Position numbers and translations under genes: made by a program. This document shows positions 35,628 to 47,105 of a stretch of DNA of 64,000 bases, piece by piece (the first letter of the stretch is position 1; every line of letters starts with the position of its first letter). This DNA is from Stenopsyche tienmushanensis (taxonomy: Eukaryota; Arthropoda; Insecta; Trichoptera; Stenopsychidae): NCBI GenBank assembly GCA_008973525.1, contig WACJ01000405.1, forward strand, positions 620,001 through 684,000. Direction: 5' to 3'. A model generated the notes under the pieces. The model made no database searches. It had not been told where the DNA came from and saw only the letters and a program-made list of their open reading frames with translations.

Positions 35628-38097
35628 TATGTATCGCTTTCAACACTAAAATAATTTTATAGCCAAATATTTTAAAATATTATAATAATACTATACAATG
35701 AATGAAATATCTATATCTATAAAATAAATTGATAACGATGGTATTTTTGTGATAAATTTAAGCAGGACTAAAAAATTGTATTTTAGTATCAGATTTTTTA
35801 GACACATTTTCATTGAAATATTTTGAAACGATATGTCAAGGATTTTTTTCATAAATATTTCAAGCAAAATTTAATTAAAGAATCGTTGTAACATTGTAAA
35901 AATAGAGATTGAAAAAATGTCCAATCGCAAGTCTATTTTGAATAAAATTCAATACGAATAAGCCTTTTGATTCAAAATTGGGTTTTCTAGCAAGCACACA
36001 TCAAAAACGTCTGTGCCAATTTACTCTATTAATTGAAAAAAAATAATCTATTTGGATTCCATCGAGTTTTCAGCCAGCGGATAAAATTATACAATCACAT
36101 CCACCAAAGAGAAGAAAATAGTTCAAAGCCTTTTGAGCTTTTCACTCAAACGATTTTATTCGAGAGCTTTCAGCTAAAATTGGCGATTAATTTCGACTCC
36201 TCTCGTCGTTGCTCTAATAAAACTATAGTTACCCCTAATTTGATTTTCTAATATCTAGTCAATTCGGCACTCAAAACGAAAGTCGCGCACTAAATGGAGT
36301 TGAAATTGAAATCACACTTTTAACATTCTTACGATTCAATTATGTAGAGGGATAAAAGTTTTCCAAGGGAAATATTTTATGGACGCTAATTTTTATTTGG
36401 AGGGAAAAACTATCTTTGCCTAAATTTAACGGTCCATTTAGGGACTATTTATACTTTATGAAGATGAATACCTTCTTCGGGTGGGGTAGAAATGAATATT
36501 TTTTTGATTAAATAATCGTTACGTATGAGTTACACAAGTAAAAACTTTTTATGTGGAAAGTTTTTGCGTTTTATGGCGTTTAAAAATCACATCAGGCTTG
36601 CATAAATAAAATCACCATAAAAAGTTTTTGTGACCATTAATTTTTTTAGCTTGATATGGGGCGTTTAAATCTGAAAGAATCTCGCGACCTCAACTTTTGC
36701 ACATTTCTTGAATTGAATGAGTTTTTTTTTTACCTGAAATTGCTTTTTTATTTGTCTAATAAGTTAAAAATTAAAACCATGTTATAATTTTTTGAGCTTA
36801 TTATTTGTATTTACTTCACTATATTATCTTACTATCATAGAATTTAGGCCAAATAAATTAATAAAGGTCTTAATACTCCATTTTTTTTTTCACAAAAAAA
36901 TATGTTTGTTACTTGATTGTTAATCAAATATGATAAAATTACTGTTTATATTTATTTGCACCCAATTTTCAAATACTTGTAATATATATTCATTGGCTAA
37001 TTAACTCAAATGCTTGTTCCAGCCCCGGGATTATTAGGACTTTGATGATGCTTCAGCAAAATCAAGGGGTTAAATAAACGTCATGAAAATGCAACAAAAA
37101 AGCCTCATAAAATGGACAAAATTGATGAACACCACAGAATCAGATTAACCACCCGTGGATACATTATGATGCTGTTCTTTATGCTTGGAACCAAAACGAG
37201 GATTGGCCATCGTTGGGGGATGGAGGGCGCACAAATTACGAAGGCTTATCCCTTAACTGTTAGGTCCTCTGACAAATGATCGTCGTTTATGGCCAAGGGA
37301 CACTTTCTATGAGGCCTTTTGTTTTCTATACGCCCTTTGCGCTGGCATCGCGGCCATTAGGACAATTAAAAGGACAATGTGGGAAAAAACCACTCGTGAT
37401 AGTCCCGTGTAATGGATTTTGGAAATCACTGAGAAACGTGCTTAATGGAAAACCTTTACGTTTATCTCCTCTTAATAGATAGATGTTTGTAAAGAGAAGA
37501 AAAATGGCTGTCTGGGCACTTTCTTCGCAGTTTAAGGCTTAATTACTGTGTTTAGAGGTCGTCTTATCTATACAGGTTGTGTGTGTATAAAAAAAAATCG
37601 GTATACGTGATACTTGCTTTCGGCTAATGGATTGCCTCAATGGAAGAAAGGCTAAATTTACTATTATTTTAACATCCAAGCTGAGTTAAATTCATTGAGA
37701 TGAGGCTTTAAGTGTTGTAATTAAAAAGTCATTTAATGAATGGCAAATTCCAAGGTGTTTTACAACTCATCGAATGCGAGGGAGTTTTGAGAAGATTCAA
37801 TTTTAAAATTATTTCTTTGAGACCAAAACATTAAACAACCACGCCATTTCGTAATTAATGTGATTGTATTTTTTAAATGTTAGCCATTAATTTTTGCTGG
37901 TTAAAAATGACTGAATCCACAAAAATATTTCCAGTTATATTTTTCCAGCCCAGCAAGAAATACGAATTTAAAAATAAAATGATTTATCGATGCTTGTACA
38001 TAATTTTATCCTCATTTGAGAATCAAGGCAGAAGGACATCATGTTTCAAAATTCTAAATGAAATCTATTTTCATCATCTATCAAAAATTTCGCACTG
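35628..38097. other. Unique DNA with GC-richer block 36990-37500
   Basis: The first 1.3 kb is AT-rich. The block 36990-37500 is GC-richer and free of transposon signatures. It has a 68-codon frame at 37276-37482 without known similarity and motifs such as CAGCCCCGGGATTATTAGG. It is a candidate conserved element. The remainder is AT-rich. Confidence 0.35.
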
Positions 38098-38170
38098 CTA
38101 GGAGTATGCACGCATATGTTGCGATCCAGACATAGTTTGCCTGTACATGTAGCGGGCAGCGCTCCATAGC
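38098..38170. repeat. Short inverted repeat family G, diverged copy
   Basis: It contains taggagtatgcacgcatatg then ttgcgatcc, and further on a catgtagcgggcagcgctcc box. The two halves each resemble parts of the 41.08-kb copy (gatgagtactctcgcacatg and ttgcgggcagtgtttcc). It may be a rearranged or tandem form of the same end. Confidence 0.3.
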
Positions 38171-38221
38171 GCCTTATTTTCAATTTTAATAGAATTTATT
38201 CTTATCCAATTAAAAACCACC

Positions 38222-38917
38222 GTTTTTATGCGGATCTTTTTTATGCGATTTTGAAGTTATGCTATTTTCAAAAATAATAAACAATAAAAGAACCTATCCA
38301 TCATTTTTTGATAGAGCGCAAAGGTTTTTTTATCCGAATGCGAACCCAAAACGACAAGTTTAATTCAGCCACTAAATCGGAGCATCATTTCCACTTTTAA
38401 AAAATATTGTATTAAAAAAAATAGAGAATGAGTCATTAACTGCACCTGAAGTTTGGAAAAAGTTTTCAATTTTGGACTATATACATAGTTTCATGTGCGG
38501 TATTACAGATTACTCAGTACACTTTAAATTCTTGTTGGAAAGCAGTTTGACGACGATATTATTGGTTTGATGTTATATGGCAGCAAAGAAACAGACGATA
38601 TTGAAATAAAATAAAGAAACTAGTCAATCTATTTATTGTATATGACTCAAATTCTGAACCTGCTTTCAAATTCCAGCACGAGTTTAAGAATTTCATGCCT
38701 CCTTATCACAAACTGCCTAAAAATAATTTTGTTAATTTTCGCAAAGTTTTTTTATGCGATTTTTGCTACATTTTATAACGTTGATTTGAAGTTATGCTGT
38801 TTTTAAAAATAACCGAACCTATCCCTCAGTTTTTATGTAGTTCAAGTTGTTTAACCCGGATTTTTTATATGCTACTTCCCGCGGAACGTATCTATCGCAT
38901 AAAAATAAATCCAAGTG
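38222..38917 (-). mobile_element. Tigger-like element family A, diverged copy with transposase remnant
   Basis: It has the same orientation as the 34.7-kb copy. The left part has tttttatgcg and gattttgaagttatgc; the right end has a cgcggaacgtatctatcgca box and ccaagtg followed by TATATA at 38918. A second copy of the atgcgattttg box at 38752 shows an internal duplication. Between them lies a decayed Tigger transposase segment (listed next). This ties the family A ends to a pogo/Tigger-type enzyme. Confidence 0.65.
38430..38580 (+). pseudogene. Tigger transposase fragment (end of DDE domain)
   Basis: Read with one frameshift, the plus strand gives APEVWKKFSILDYIHSFMC, then ITDYS, then TLNSCWKAV. 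Tigger/Jerky DDE domains end with a conserved ILD-I...AW...TL-CWKKLWP block, and the order and spacing of ILDYI, TLNSCWKAV match it. The text after it (DDDIIGLMLYG, TDDIEIK) is acidic, as Tigger tails are. Stops and the frameshift make it inactive. Confidence 0.6.
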
Positions 38918-41079
38918 TATATATAATATAAAAAAACTCAGCATAGTAGCAAAAGTAATTCTATATGAGACATTATTATGAATCCCAAATGTATCGATTT
39001 CAAGCATAACCAAACATGTTCCTTTATTACATATTTTGTCCTTTCCAAAACATTTAAATTGATGAGTCTTTTTGCTTTGAAAGGGGTGTTTATTTATAAA
39101 TAACTAGCAACTACCTACTATTAGACTACTTTATACTTACTATTAGATATTATTTAAAAAGAAATGCAGTAGTACAAATACGCGATGTGTTGCTGCGGGC
39201 CACGCATAGAGTAGGCTGAAGGGTTAGAATCCTAAAATATGCATGCGCTCACTCTTGCCTTGAAGACTGACTGAACCCCGCTCTCCCGTGAGCGGAGCTC
39301 AACCACATGTATTACACGCGCAATCTTTCCTTTCCACGATTCCACTTTACCTCACTGGACTAATACGCGTCAATAGGTTGTGCTAATTTAAAAACCTTTT
39401 CGAATACACGTCTAATAACTCGCCAAAGTTCCATTGTAATAGGATGAATGGTATCGGAATGTATAGCCCGCAAACAAATTAATAATAAATTAATTAACTT
39501 ATAAACAAACTTATTTTTTTGTTCTGATTTTGTTTACCTACTTTATTTTATTTTAGTAGCATTTATGTTTAAACATTTGGTTAGTTTACATATATAACCT
39601 AACTTTATAATTAAGATTGCTTTACCAAAAATATTACATAATTATTATAACACTGTTTTAATATTAGCTATTAATAAAATGAAATTTTTACCTAGAAAAA
39701 TTTTCAAACATTTCTAATAAATTATTTCAATGACAATACGCTTTCATGGAGTAAAAATATCTTGAATAAGCATTATTTTTCATTGTACGAAAATAGTTCT
39801 TTCATGCACGTGTACATCCGCCTTAAGTCCCCTCGGGAGAATTTTTTGGACACAAAGCTTGCTTTTTACAAAATAATTCCAAGAATTTTTCCTCGCTCAG
39901 TTGGATTAGATTCAAAGAAATAAAGAGTGACGATCCGGTTATATAATCCTATGATGCTCTTTAACATCGGTTGTGAAAACGAAAGGAGTATCCATGGGGC
40001 AAGTCTATGTGGCTCAAGGCAACCGCAACTGCCCCCTCGGTACCCCTAATCCTCATTTAATCTGGGTATTCTATCCACCTCACATGGAAGAGAATCCTCT
40101 TCTGGAACCTTTGCCACTCTTGCTTACGACCCTAAACAACTTATCTCCCTTTTTGGAGCACCCTTAGGATAAGCGACACAATTATTATCGTGACATTTTT
40201 AAATGGGCCTACGAAAATATGCGCCAACTGCCGACATTAATTCCGCCAAAAAAATTAAATAAACGCAAATTTATTTTAATTAATTATTATAGCGTATAAT
40301 TAATTCGAATTATTAATAAAAATAAAGTTATTTAGTATGAAATACCACCCTGTGATGGCCTCATCGAGCCGTATTTGTATAAGTAATGATCCAGTCAGAT
40401 TAGAGCGTGTCAATTGCCGGAACTGACAACACCACAACCAACCCTGAGTTTGTGGCGTCAATCAAGAGGCTTCCTTGTCGCCTCCGTGTGTTTATGTAAT
40501 TTAATATCCAATATACTTAAGGGTTGGAGGCCCATAATTAATACCAAATAATTAACAACTTACGCAAGTAACCTTGGTTGCTAACCTCGCGCACTATGAT
40601 ATCTTTTTGATCAGAGAAATCCTCAAGATCAAATATCTAGCGTATGTCAAAACATACACACATCCGTAATAGTTTTATTATATTTGATCTTAATGTTGAT
40701 CTATTATATAAACTCTCAATAGTCTGATTGGAGGAAGATTCGGTGCTAAATCCTATTACTGTGATCAAATAGGCTTGAGGACGATCTAATACTGTTGTGT
40801 GCTGTAGTACAACTCCTTTGCCTTGCAATATGCCATTAGCTTGTACATGCAATTTTCTCCGTGTCCATACTAGTTATTTGGGGCTTTTAATTCCTTATTC
40901 TTAGCGTTGTATATATTAAAAATATATCTTTATTTAACACTGAATTAAAAAAAAAATTGATTCAAAGGGCATTAATGAAAGTAATTTATATAAAATCATG
41001 GATACAGATGCCAAAAAAAACTACGCTAATGCTAAATATCAAAATTTCATGACATTCAAAATGAAAAACAAATAACCAT
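38918..41079. other. AT-rich unique DNA, no gene seen
   Basis: A moderately GC-rich patch at 39190-39370 contains cgctctcccgtgagcggagc, a near palindrome. A 64-codon frame at 39973-40167 is rich in P and L and has no known similarity. The rest is AT-rich with no recognised repeats. Confidence 0.4.
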
Positions 41080-41118
41080 TTGATGAGTACTCTCGCACAT
41101 GTTGCGGGCAGTGTTTCC
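41080..41118 (+). repeat. Short inverted repeat family G, copy 3
   Basis: It reads tttgatgagtactctcgcac then atgttgcgggcagtg, the reverse complement of 33866-33900 with few differences. A TCCCGGAATGAAACG box follows. The partner at 33.87 kb lies in opposite orientation about 7.2 kb away. Confidence 0.5.
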
Positions 41119-41401
41119 AAACTCACTCCCGGAATGAAACGTTAAAATATTTAACCACTAGAAAAATTATACGATGACAACTTAAATAAATATTTCCATA
41201 CAATACTATAATGATTTATTTTAAAAAATGGGAATGTTGTGTATAACGTAGGAACTAGGACATCAAACGCATCTCAGGAACTGCACCTCGCTCCAGCACC
41301 TACACGTTCAAACAGGCGGCTTTCTTGGGTCCACTTACTGTCGGTTCGTTGAAGCTCGCAGAAGAGGGTAACAGGGGTGAATAAAATACGACCAAATCTT
41401 T

Positions 41402-41474
41402 ATTATTATGCCTTAGATAAAGATCACGATTATAGAATTTGAAAAGCCAGCCACGACGATCGGTCGGACCTCAA
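41402..41474 (+). repeat. Palindromic-core repeat family P, partial copy 5
   Basis: It aligns with 50141-50247: tattattatgccttagataa, then agatcacgattatagaa and ccacgacgatcggtcggacc. The hairpin itself has been lost; only the flanking halves remain. Confidence 0.45.
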
Positions 41475-41759
41475 AATTTAACTCTTCAAAGACTCGCTCA
41501 AACTGACTCCGCACATCTTTTATACCCGACCTACTTAAGATTGTTCTCGAAGATTGACATTCATTTCAATGTTGCTCTTATCGCCCTCTTTTTTTCTGTT
41601 GGCGAGGAATCTTCACAAGACACCCAGAGGATCTGGTTAGTGTAGGATTCACGATTTTTCGGTCGTGCCTACCCACTAAACCCCCCCTCTTTGTCCTTCT
41701 CTGTCCCACTGGTATTTTTTTCCACATTGCTTCAGGAAGACAGGTAGTCTTAGATGATT

Positions 41760-42550
41760 GGCCCTATTCTATTGTTGGAGAGGCTGTTGCTCTCTGTGTC
41801 TGTCTCTTTCACTGCCCTCTTTGGCGCTTAGAATCTCTTCTACGTATTCGCAGCAAAGGTCCCAGTTCTTATTGCTCTCCATCATTCTGTGGACCATGTT
41901 GTCGACGTTGATCTCGGCTACCCCGAGTGCTTGTTACAGCAGTTTTCTCTGGGGTGCTCAAGACTCGCAGCCAATGATGATGTGCTCTGCGTCGTTACGG
42001 ATGGTTCTTTGCCAATCCACTTCAAGTACGCACCGATACATCCATGTCCAGTGAGCACCTGAGTCAAGCGGTAGGTCATTTCACCGTATTCCCGGGCCTT
42101 TCACCGACTTATGACCAGGATAAGTCGATGCGTCCATCTTCCCTTGCTGGACTGATTCCATCTCCGTTGCCAGACTTCCCTCAGTTTCTGGTCATGTTCG
42201 TTGCGATTTTTAGGATCTTCGTAGTCCAAAGCACTCTTTTTGCCTGGAGGTCCAGCGATATTCCAGTGATCACCAGCACCGCGTCTTCGGACACTGTCCT
42301 GTATGCTGCGGTAACTCGGAGTGCTCCCTTTCGCTGGACCCTGGCGAGCTTCTTTCTGTTGGTATTGCGTCTGAGCGACTCGTGCCATATCGGGGCTCCG
42401 TACAGAAGGATCGAGTGTATTACCTCGTTTATGGTATATTTTCTGTACGGCTTTGGCCCGTCAATGTTGGGCAGCAGCGAGCTATCTAAGCTCGCTGGCT
42501 ACCTTCTGCGTCTTTTGTGCAGCTACTTCTATGTGTTTGCTAAAGGACAG
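41760..42550 (-). pseudogene. R1-clade LINE ORF2 C-terminal region
   Basis: Pieces in order on the minus strand: YTINEVIHSILLYGAPIWHE, RKGALRVTAAYRTVSEDAVL, KGRWTHRLI, GEMTYRLTQVLTGHG, then DAEHIIIGCESW and QALGVAEINVDNMVHRMM. These match the R1 layout: RT thumb, the ALRVIRAYRTVS box, the W..RW..S..GRWTHRLI box, and the cysteine/histidine zinc-knuckle area (H-x-x-x-x-C after DAEH). Frames shift repeatedly. The plus-strand 177-codon frame here is a shadow. Confidence 0.85.
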
Positions 42551-42554
42551 CTTG

Positions 42555-42826
42555 TTATCCATCCGCGAAAGCAATGAGTTCTGCTCCTGCAGGTAGTGCC
42601 ATGTTTAGGCGACTGTTGTACATTGCGTTCCAGAGAGTTGGTCCCAGAACGGACCCCTGCGGGACGCACATCTCCAGTCTTCTCGTCAGGTTTGAATCGT
42701 TATGATGGACATATCGGTATTTGAAATAGTCGCTTACGAGGTCGACTGCATACTGTGGAACTTCAAATTTTTCCTCCAAAGCTCCCACGATTAGCTTCCA
42801 GTTTGTGCTATTGAAAGCTTATCGCC
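42555..42826 (-). pseudogene. R1-clade reverse transcriptase fragment
   Basis: On the minus strand the text runs AFNSTNWKLIVGALEEKF, then VPQYAVDLVSDYFKYR, CVPQGSVLGPTLWN and AELIAFADG. The PQGSxLGPxLW block and the following F-A-D-D box (here FADG, one catalytic D lost at the deletion joint) are the hallmark RT motifs of non-LTR retrotransposons. The combination with the downstream region is typical of R1-type elements. Fingers and early palm are missing. Confidence 0.9.
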
Positions 42827-44202
42827 ATCTGGAATGTGTTTACTAACCTTGGCACAAGTGTCACATTTTCTTGAAGCCTTATTGTTCGCTTTGTTTTGAA
42901 TTAGACGTTTGTTTTTATAATTAAGCCACGAGCCGCACTTATAACCTTGACTGGCGCCTATATGATGCCTCGTGTATCGTTCTGATGTCATTAAGAAGAA
43001 AAACAATAAATTATTTTCTCATAGCCATACATTTTTATTTCAAGGATCATAATTATAATGATCCATAATGAGCGTAATTGTTTTCATCATTGTTGGCCTC
43101 GTATCTAACAATATTCTATTTAAAAAATACTTGTTTTGTACATAAAGGGGATGATTCATTGCAAAATGATTTCTCGTGTATTCGAGCGAGATAGTAAAAT
43201 TTTCATGATTGAGTTTATTGCTTAAAACATTCCAATTCATTTTCTGGTTGGTAAATCCCGAAAATATTTCATACCAAATTGGAATCATTCGAATCAGTTA
43301 AACTCGCATACCGCTTTATATTCGATACTAAAAATCGCGATAACCCAGCATTAGACTTTATAATACGCACTCGATACGTATTTCCAATTTCGAAAATGCA
43401 GCCAATTTGTCCAATCGAATATGCGGTTTCCATCCCCTGATAAATTCCAATGGATGCATTTTATCGCTTATCAAAAAATATGAGGGATGGCGGAGAATTT
43501 TATTTATTTATGGCCACTGAAACTCTAAAACTACCTTGTCTCTTGAAATAAACACCAAGCGGCCAATAAATTACCTAAGAGCAGGCTCAGAACGGGAAAA
43601 GCTTCTACGGGAGGATAAATATAAATTTTCGTTCACGGTTAACGCGTAAGGAAATTGAAGCGGGATGAAACGTGTTGAAAAGGAAGGGAGACCGGATTTT
43701 GCAGGAGAGCATCCTTATGTATAATGCTCGTATGCTTTGCATCCTTCATTTTTTTTTCAAAGTAAACATTTTTTACCCAATGAACGTATCATACGTTGGT
43801 ATTAAACCTATGGTATTTGCACAATTGAACAAATTATTCGCAACAGCAAGTTTATTGCACCACAATGAAAATATGCAGCAAACTTCCGTCAGGGAAAATG
43901 AAATTTTCATTTCCGCTTCATTTTCCGGCTATATTATAAATGCATATCTATAAACTAAGTCCTGCGCTTTTGAACACGCAATTTATTTATACAAAGTGTA
44001 CGTTTCGTTCCCAATGAGTCATTTTGTATGCAGATGTATTTCAGAGTGTAATTTTCGGGATTCATTCGCTTTCAAATTGTCTCGTTTTGGGCACATTGTC
44101 ATCATCGTCATTATCCTTTCGATTTATATTTAACACGGACACAGCCGGAAATTATAGCCAAAAATACGCTTCATCCCTTATCGCAAATTTTAAAGCACCC
44201 TC
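42827..44202. other. Unique DNA, no gene seen
   Basis: Short frames only. The patch 43290-43660 is somewhat GC-richer, with CG-containing motifs (gcggccaataaattacc, cacggttaacgcg), and may be regulatory. No further LINE sequence was recognised upstream of the truncation point. Confidence 0.4.
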
Positions 44203-44225
44203 GCACATTTTGTTTAAAAATGTGC
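44203..44225. other. Hairpin with extendable outer stem
   Basis: GCACATTTT-GTTTA-AAAATGTGC is a perfect 9-bp stem. Outside it AGCACCCT (44193-44200) can pair with AGGGCGCT (44238-44245) with one G-T pair, across a lopsided internal loop. The overall fold is too short and asymmetric for a typical microRNA precursor. Confidence 0.5.
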
Positions 44226-44649
44226 ATAAAAGAGTGCAAGGGCGCTGTTGATTCGTCTCAAAATAATTTTGCCATAACATTGTTTCAGTATACATTTTGA
44301 TTGTTACGTGAAACAATGTAACTTGGCATAAATTCGAAGCACGTATATATTTATAAACCAAACACTATGTTCAAATTTGTTTGCCTTTCTCATGGTAACA
44401 TATTTACAGATGTTTAATGGCGTAAAAAATATGAAACAACATCCATTGGAAATAATATCATATCGCTTGTATGTTTTAAATTAAGAAAAACATAATTTTA
44501 AAATTACATAAATATTGAAGTAATTGTTTGTATTACTTGGAAAAATATTACATTAAATTTCAGTATACACAAATATTCAAATTTGTATTTAAAATTGCTT
44601 GATTTATTTGACTTTAATCCCACTTCTGACACCAATGAAGCATATATGA
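44226..44649. other. AT-rich DNA, no gene seen
   Basis: No coding or repeat signal before the next family P copy. Confidence 0.45.
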
Positions 44650-44968
44650 TGGCTGCGCTCACGCGCGGCTCCGTTCTGTTCTCGAGTGGTTATATAGCCG
44701 GGCAGATAGATAGAGTTGGACGGGCGTCGAATAGAAAGACTGTCGTCTTAGATATTTTTTATTGGTCGCGAGATCTGGCCGTGGGAAGGACGTCCTTCCG
44801 CACCCAAGGTTATCTGACGACTTTTTCTACTCCCACCTCTTACGCGTCACTATCAAACCAACAACAGGTGTACGCGCAAAAAACGATCACGCCATAGAAG
44901 ATGGTGCTATTAATCTAGCGAACTAAATCTACACAGATTAAAGATAATAATTCATCTATGCTACAGTA
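44650..44968 (+). repeat. Palindromic-core repeat family P, long copy 6
   Basis: Same order as at 21.4 and 49.7 kb: gctcacgcgcggctccgttc, then ggacgggcgtcgaatagaaa, ttttttattggtcgcgagat, the hairpin region GTGGGAAGGA-CG-TCCTTCCGCAC (about 44796-44818), CCAAGGTTATC, cttacgcgtcac, and aaatctacacagatt. The frame across it (about 104 codons) is not conserved in the other copies, so it is not coding. Confidence 0.75.
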
Positions 44969-46112
44969 CCAATATTGATCAATACGAGAATCATCCAGAA
45001 AGTAAGGTTTCAAGGGCTCCTGAGGCTGGAAGATTTTTTATCAGGAGAGGGGATCCTAATGGTTAGTCTGTTTGATCCCACGTGTTTGTCAGCTATTTTG
45101 CTCAGGCACAGTAAATTCTTCCGATGGAAAAATCGTCGCGAGTTCGATGCTTATTTTACTTTCTAGATGACATTCGTATTTGAAAAAAACGTAAATAAAA
45201 ACCAAATCTTAATTATTTAGTAAAATTTTCATGTAGGCTGTGTGTGTGTGGAGACATTTATTACCAAAAATTGAAATATTTATTGCGTTAGAATATTTTT
45301 TAAAAGCCAATATTATTAGTTAATGACGCATAAGTGCGTCTCCCGCGTTTATCGATGGTATATCCCGAAAGACGCACAAATGCGTTTTTTGTATAATAAT
45401 CAAATCTAAGCTCAATTTTTTAAAAATTATTATTATAAATAAAATATTTTCATATTAAATTCTCCGCAAATTGTATTAAAACATCATAGATGGAGTGAAG
45501 CAAGAGACGTGCTCGTTGTTATGGTTCGTGGTATTTATCATTAATCTTTCATTAAAATTAATCACAAGCCTTTTGGAAGCATCGCTTCTTTGTGTAGAAA
45601 CAATACAATATTTTGCAGCAATTCTACTTTCAATTAAGCCCGTTTTACGGTTCGGTCTGACGTACAAAAATACCAATGGAAAATCTCACATTTCCCAAGC
45701 ACAGGTTTTCCCTACGAACAAACAAATTTCGTACATTTTCTGATTCAATGGCCAGTGTATGGCCAGCGGCAATAGTCTAGCAATTTTGAATGGCGAAATA
45801 GTTAGATTACCGTTTCCGCAGTTTTATGAAAATTGTTTTTCGTTTTTGCGTCGGTGCATTTTCGATGTTTGATATTTTCGCCGTGGAATTCTCCAATACG
45901 GAAGGTTAGAGTACTAAGCAAACACAATTGGGTCCGGTTATAATTAGCGCACTGTTTATATTTCAAAACTCAATAATGATATTTAGCACACGTATATCAC
46001 ATATACAATATTCACATTGAAATCATTTTGGAATCAAACCGCTGCTATTGAGTTGATGTGATCAAATTGGAAGTCATGGACATGTTTTGCCCTCATATTT
46101 TTGATCAGTCTA
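44969..46112. other. AT-rich DNA; possible piggyBac-like hairpin at 45325-45385
   Basis: GACGCA-TAAG-TGCGTC (45325-45340) is followed by gacgcacaaatgcg (45371-45384) in similar form. Such GACGCAT...TGCGTC hairpins occur near the ends of piggyBac-type elements, but no TTAA-flanked CCCTTT end was found. Other DNA in this stretch is AT-rich with short frames only. Confidence 0.3.
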
Positions 46113-46769
46113 CAGCAGAATCGCGGTAACCTGACAAACGTTTTGCAAGGCAGTGTCGGATTGTCGAATTTGTCGGACTATAGAGTACTGCCCCCGAACC
46201 CTTGAAAGGCGCACTTTGAAAAATTATCTAAATGATGAGATGTACATAGATAATACAAGGTGCATATTATAGAATTTACGCCATAAACACAATGGTCCCA
46301 ATAAAAAATAAAAACACATTACCGTCATCAAACGTATTTCATGATGATTTTTAAAGCGTTTTAACTATCCCTTGCTAGCAAGGGTTACTTAAAACGGTAA
46401 ACTTTTCTGTTATCTCCTTGTTTAACAACTTTGTTTTCATGGCCAATATGTACCCAGAAATAGAAGAAACTGCATATACAAAGCTTCCTCCACCTCCGGA
46501 TGTTTAGCTTTATTGAAAGTTTACCTCTTGCCTGAGCAACAAACAATGGACGAACTTTTGAATGTTCTCGCTGTTCTTTTTTGTATCATAAATTGCGGAT
46601 CGTCCTATGCCGTACTCACTTACTAACTTACAAAAAGAGTTCAGAATCACACTTTTGCATTTTACATATTAACGAAGCTTTACTGTACATATGTACTATA
46701 CTTGTGTAGGGACGTTGGACTATAGAGGGCGCCGGATTAGACATGGACCGGATTACCGCGGGTCTGTTG
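46113..46769 (-). mobile_element. Tigger element, second family, internally deleted
   Basis: Terminal repeats begin CAGCAGAATCGCGGTAAC on the left and, on the reverse strand from the right end, CAACAGACCCGCGGTAATCC. TA flanks both sides (46111-46112 and 46770-46771). Longer TIR homology includes the cggactatagag box on both ends. The element is 657 bp against more than 2 kb for an intact Tigger. The minus strand carries transposase N-terminal remains (next entry). The DDE catalytic domain is gone. Confidence 0.85.
46335..46640 (-). pseudogene. Tigger transposase N-terminal fragment (CENP-B-type HTH)
   Basis: On the minus strand the pieces are LVSEYGIGRSAIYDTKKNSE then NIQKFV (about 46541-46640), EALYMQFLL (near 46480), TKLLNKEITEKFTV, and SKGWLKRFKNHHEIRL after a frameshift (near 46340-46380). 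This is the order of the Tigger/CENP-B DNA-binding region: HTH_psq-like helix-turn-helix, then the Tc5-type second HTH with its W-L-x-R-F-K-x-R-H signature. Frameshifts and stops disable it. Confidence 0.85.
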
Positions 46770-46771
46770 TA

Positions 46772-47040
46772 CATATTTTTAAAAATGTGATTGCCAATCA
46801 TATCTTCTGAAGATTTGTAACCAAGATGAATGAGTTGCTAATCCGACCGCTTAACTGCGAGACAACCTACTGCTTATCTTTGATTATCTTAAATATCTTT
46901 TCAAATCTAATAATCATTATTTATTTATTATTTTTAGTCTTGGATGAGTATTAATGAGGTTTTTGTTCTGCAACAGACTGTAAATGGCTCTTAAATGATG
47001 ATGATTATACACATCATTGAGATGTTATATCTAGTACCTA
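46772..47040. other. Short AT-rich spacer between two Tigger-type ends
   Basis: A gttgctaatccgaccgctta segment at about 46834 resembles part of the Tigger terminal repeat and may be a decayed opposite end for the fragment at 47041. Otherwise nothing is seen. Confidence 0.3.
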
Positions 47041-47105
47041 ACATACTTGTATTGGGATGTCGGACTACAGGGGGGTGGCGGATTAGACCGAGACCGGTTT
47101 CACCG
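47041..47105 (+). mobile_element. Solo Tigger terminal repeat, same family as 46113-46769
   Basis: The text ttgtattgggatgtcggact then a ggcggattagaccgagaccg segment parallels the right end of the neighbouring element (ttgtgtagggacgttggact and gccggattagacatggaccg). The last TIR bases are degraded (gtttcaccg). It is an independent or duplicated copy of the end, about 270 bp from the complete one. Confidence 0.65.

Larger units (their letters stand above)
41588..42826 (-). mobile_element. R1-clade LINE, 5'-truncated and internally deleted, copy 1
   Basis: The 3' end is at 41588-41594, a T-run equal to an A-tail on the minus strand. Going upstream on the minus strand there is the 3' UTR, a C-terminal ORF2 region and a piece of reverse transcriptase. 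It aligns over about 1 kb with the plus-strand copy at 58402-59256. Truncation at 42826 falls within the RT domain. Deletion of about 60-80 codons joins the RT YADD-equivalent box (FADG) directly to MDNKLSFSKHI near 42560, with ATG shared at the junction. Many stops and shifts; not active. Confidence 0.85.

Noticed and set aside
42044..42577. 177-codon plus-strand frame
   Set aside because: It is the shadow of the minus-strand R1-clade LINE; the sense motifs are all on the other strand.
44193..44245. microRNA precursor
   Set aside because: The fold is only about 50 bases with a 13-base lopsided loop and no known mature sequence.
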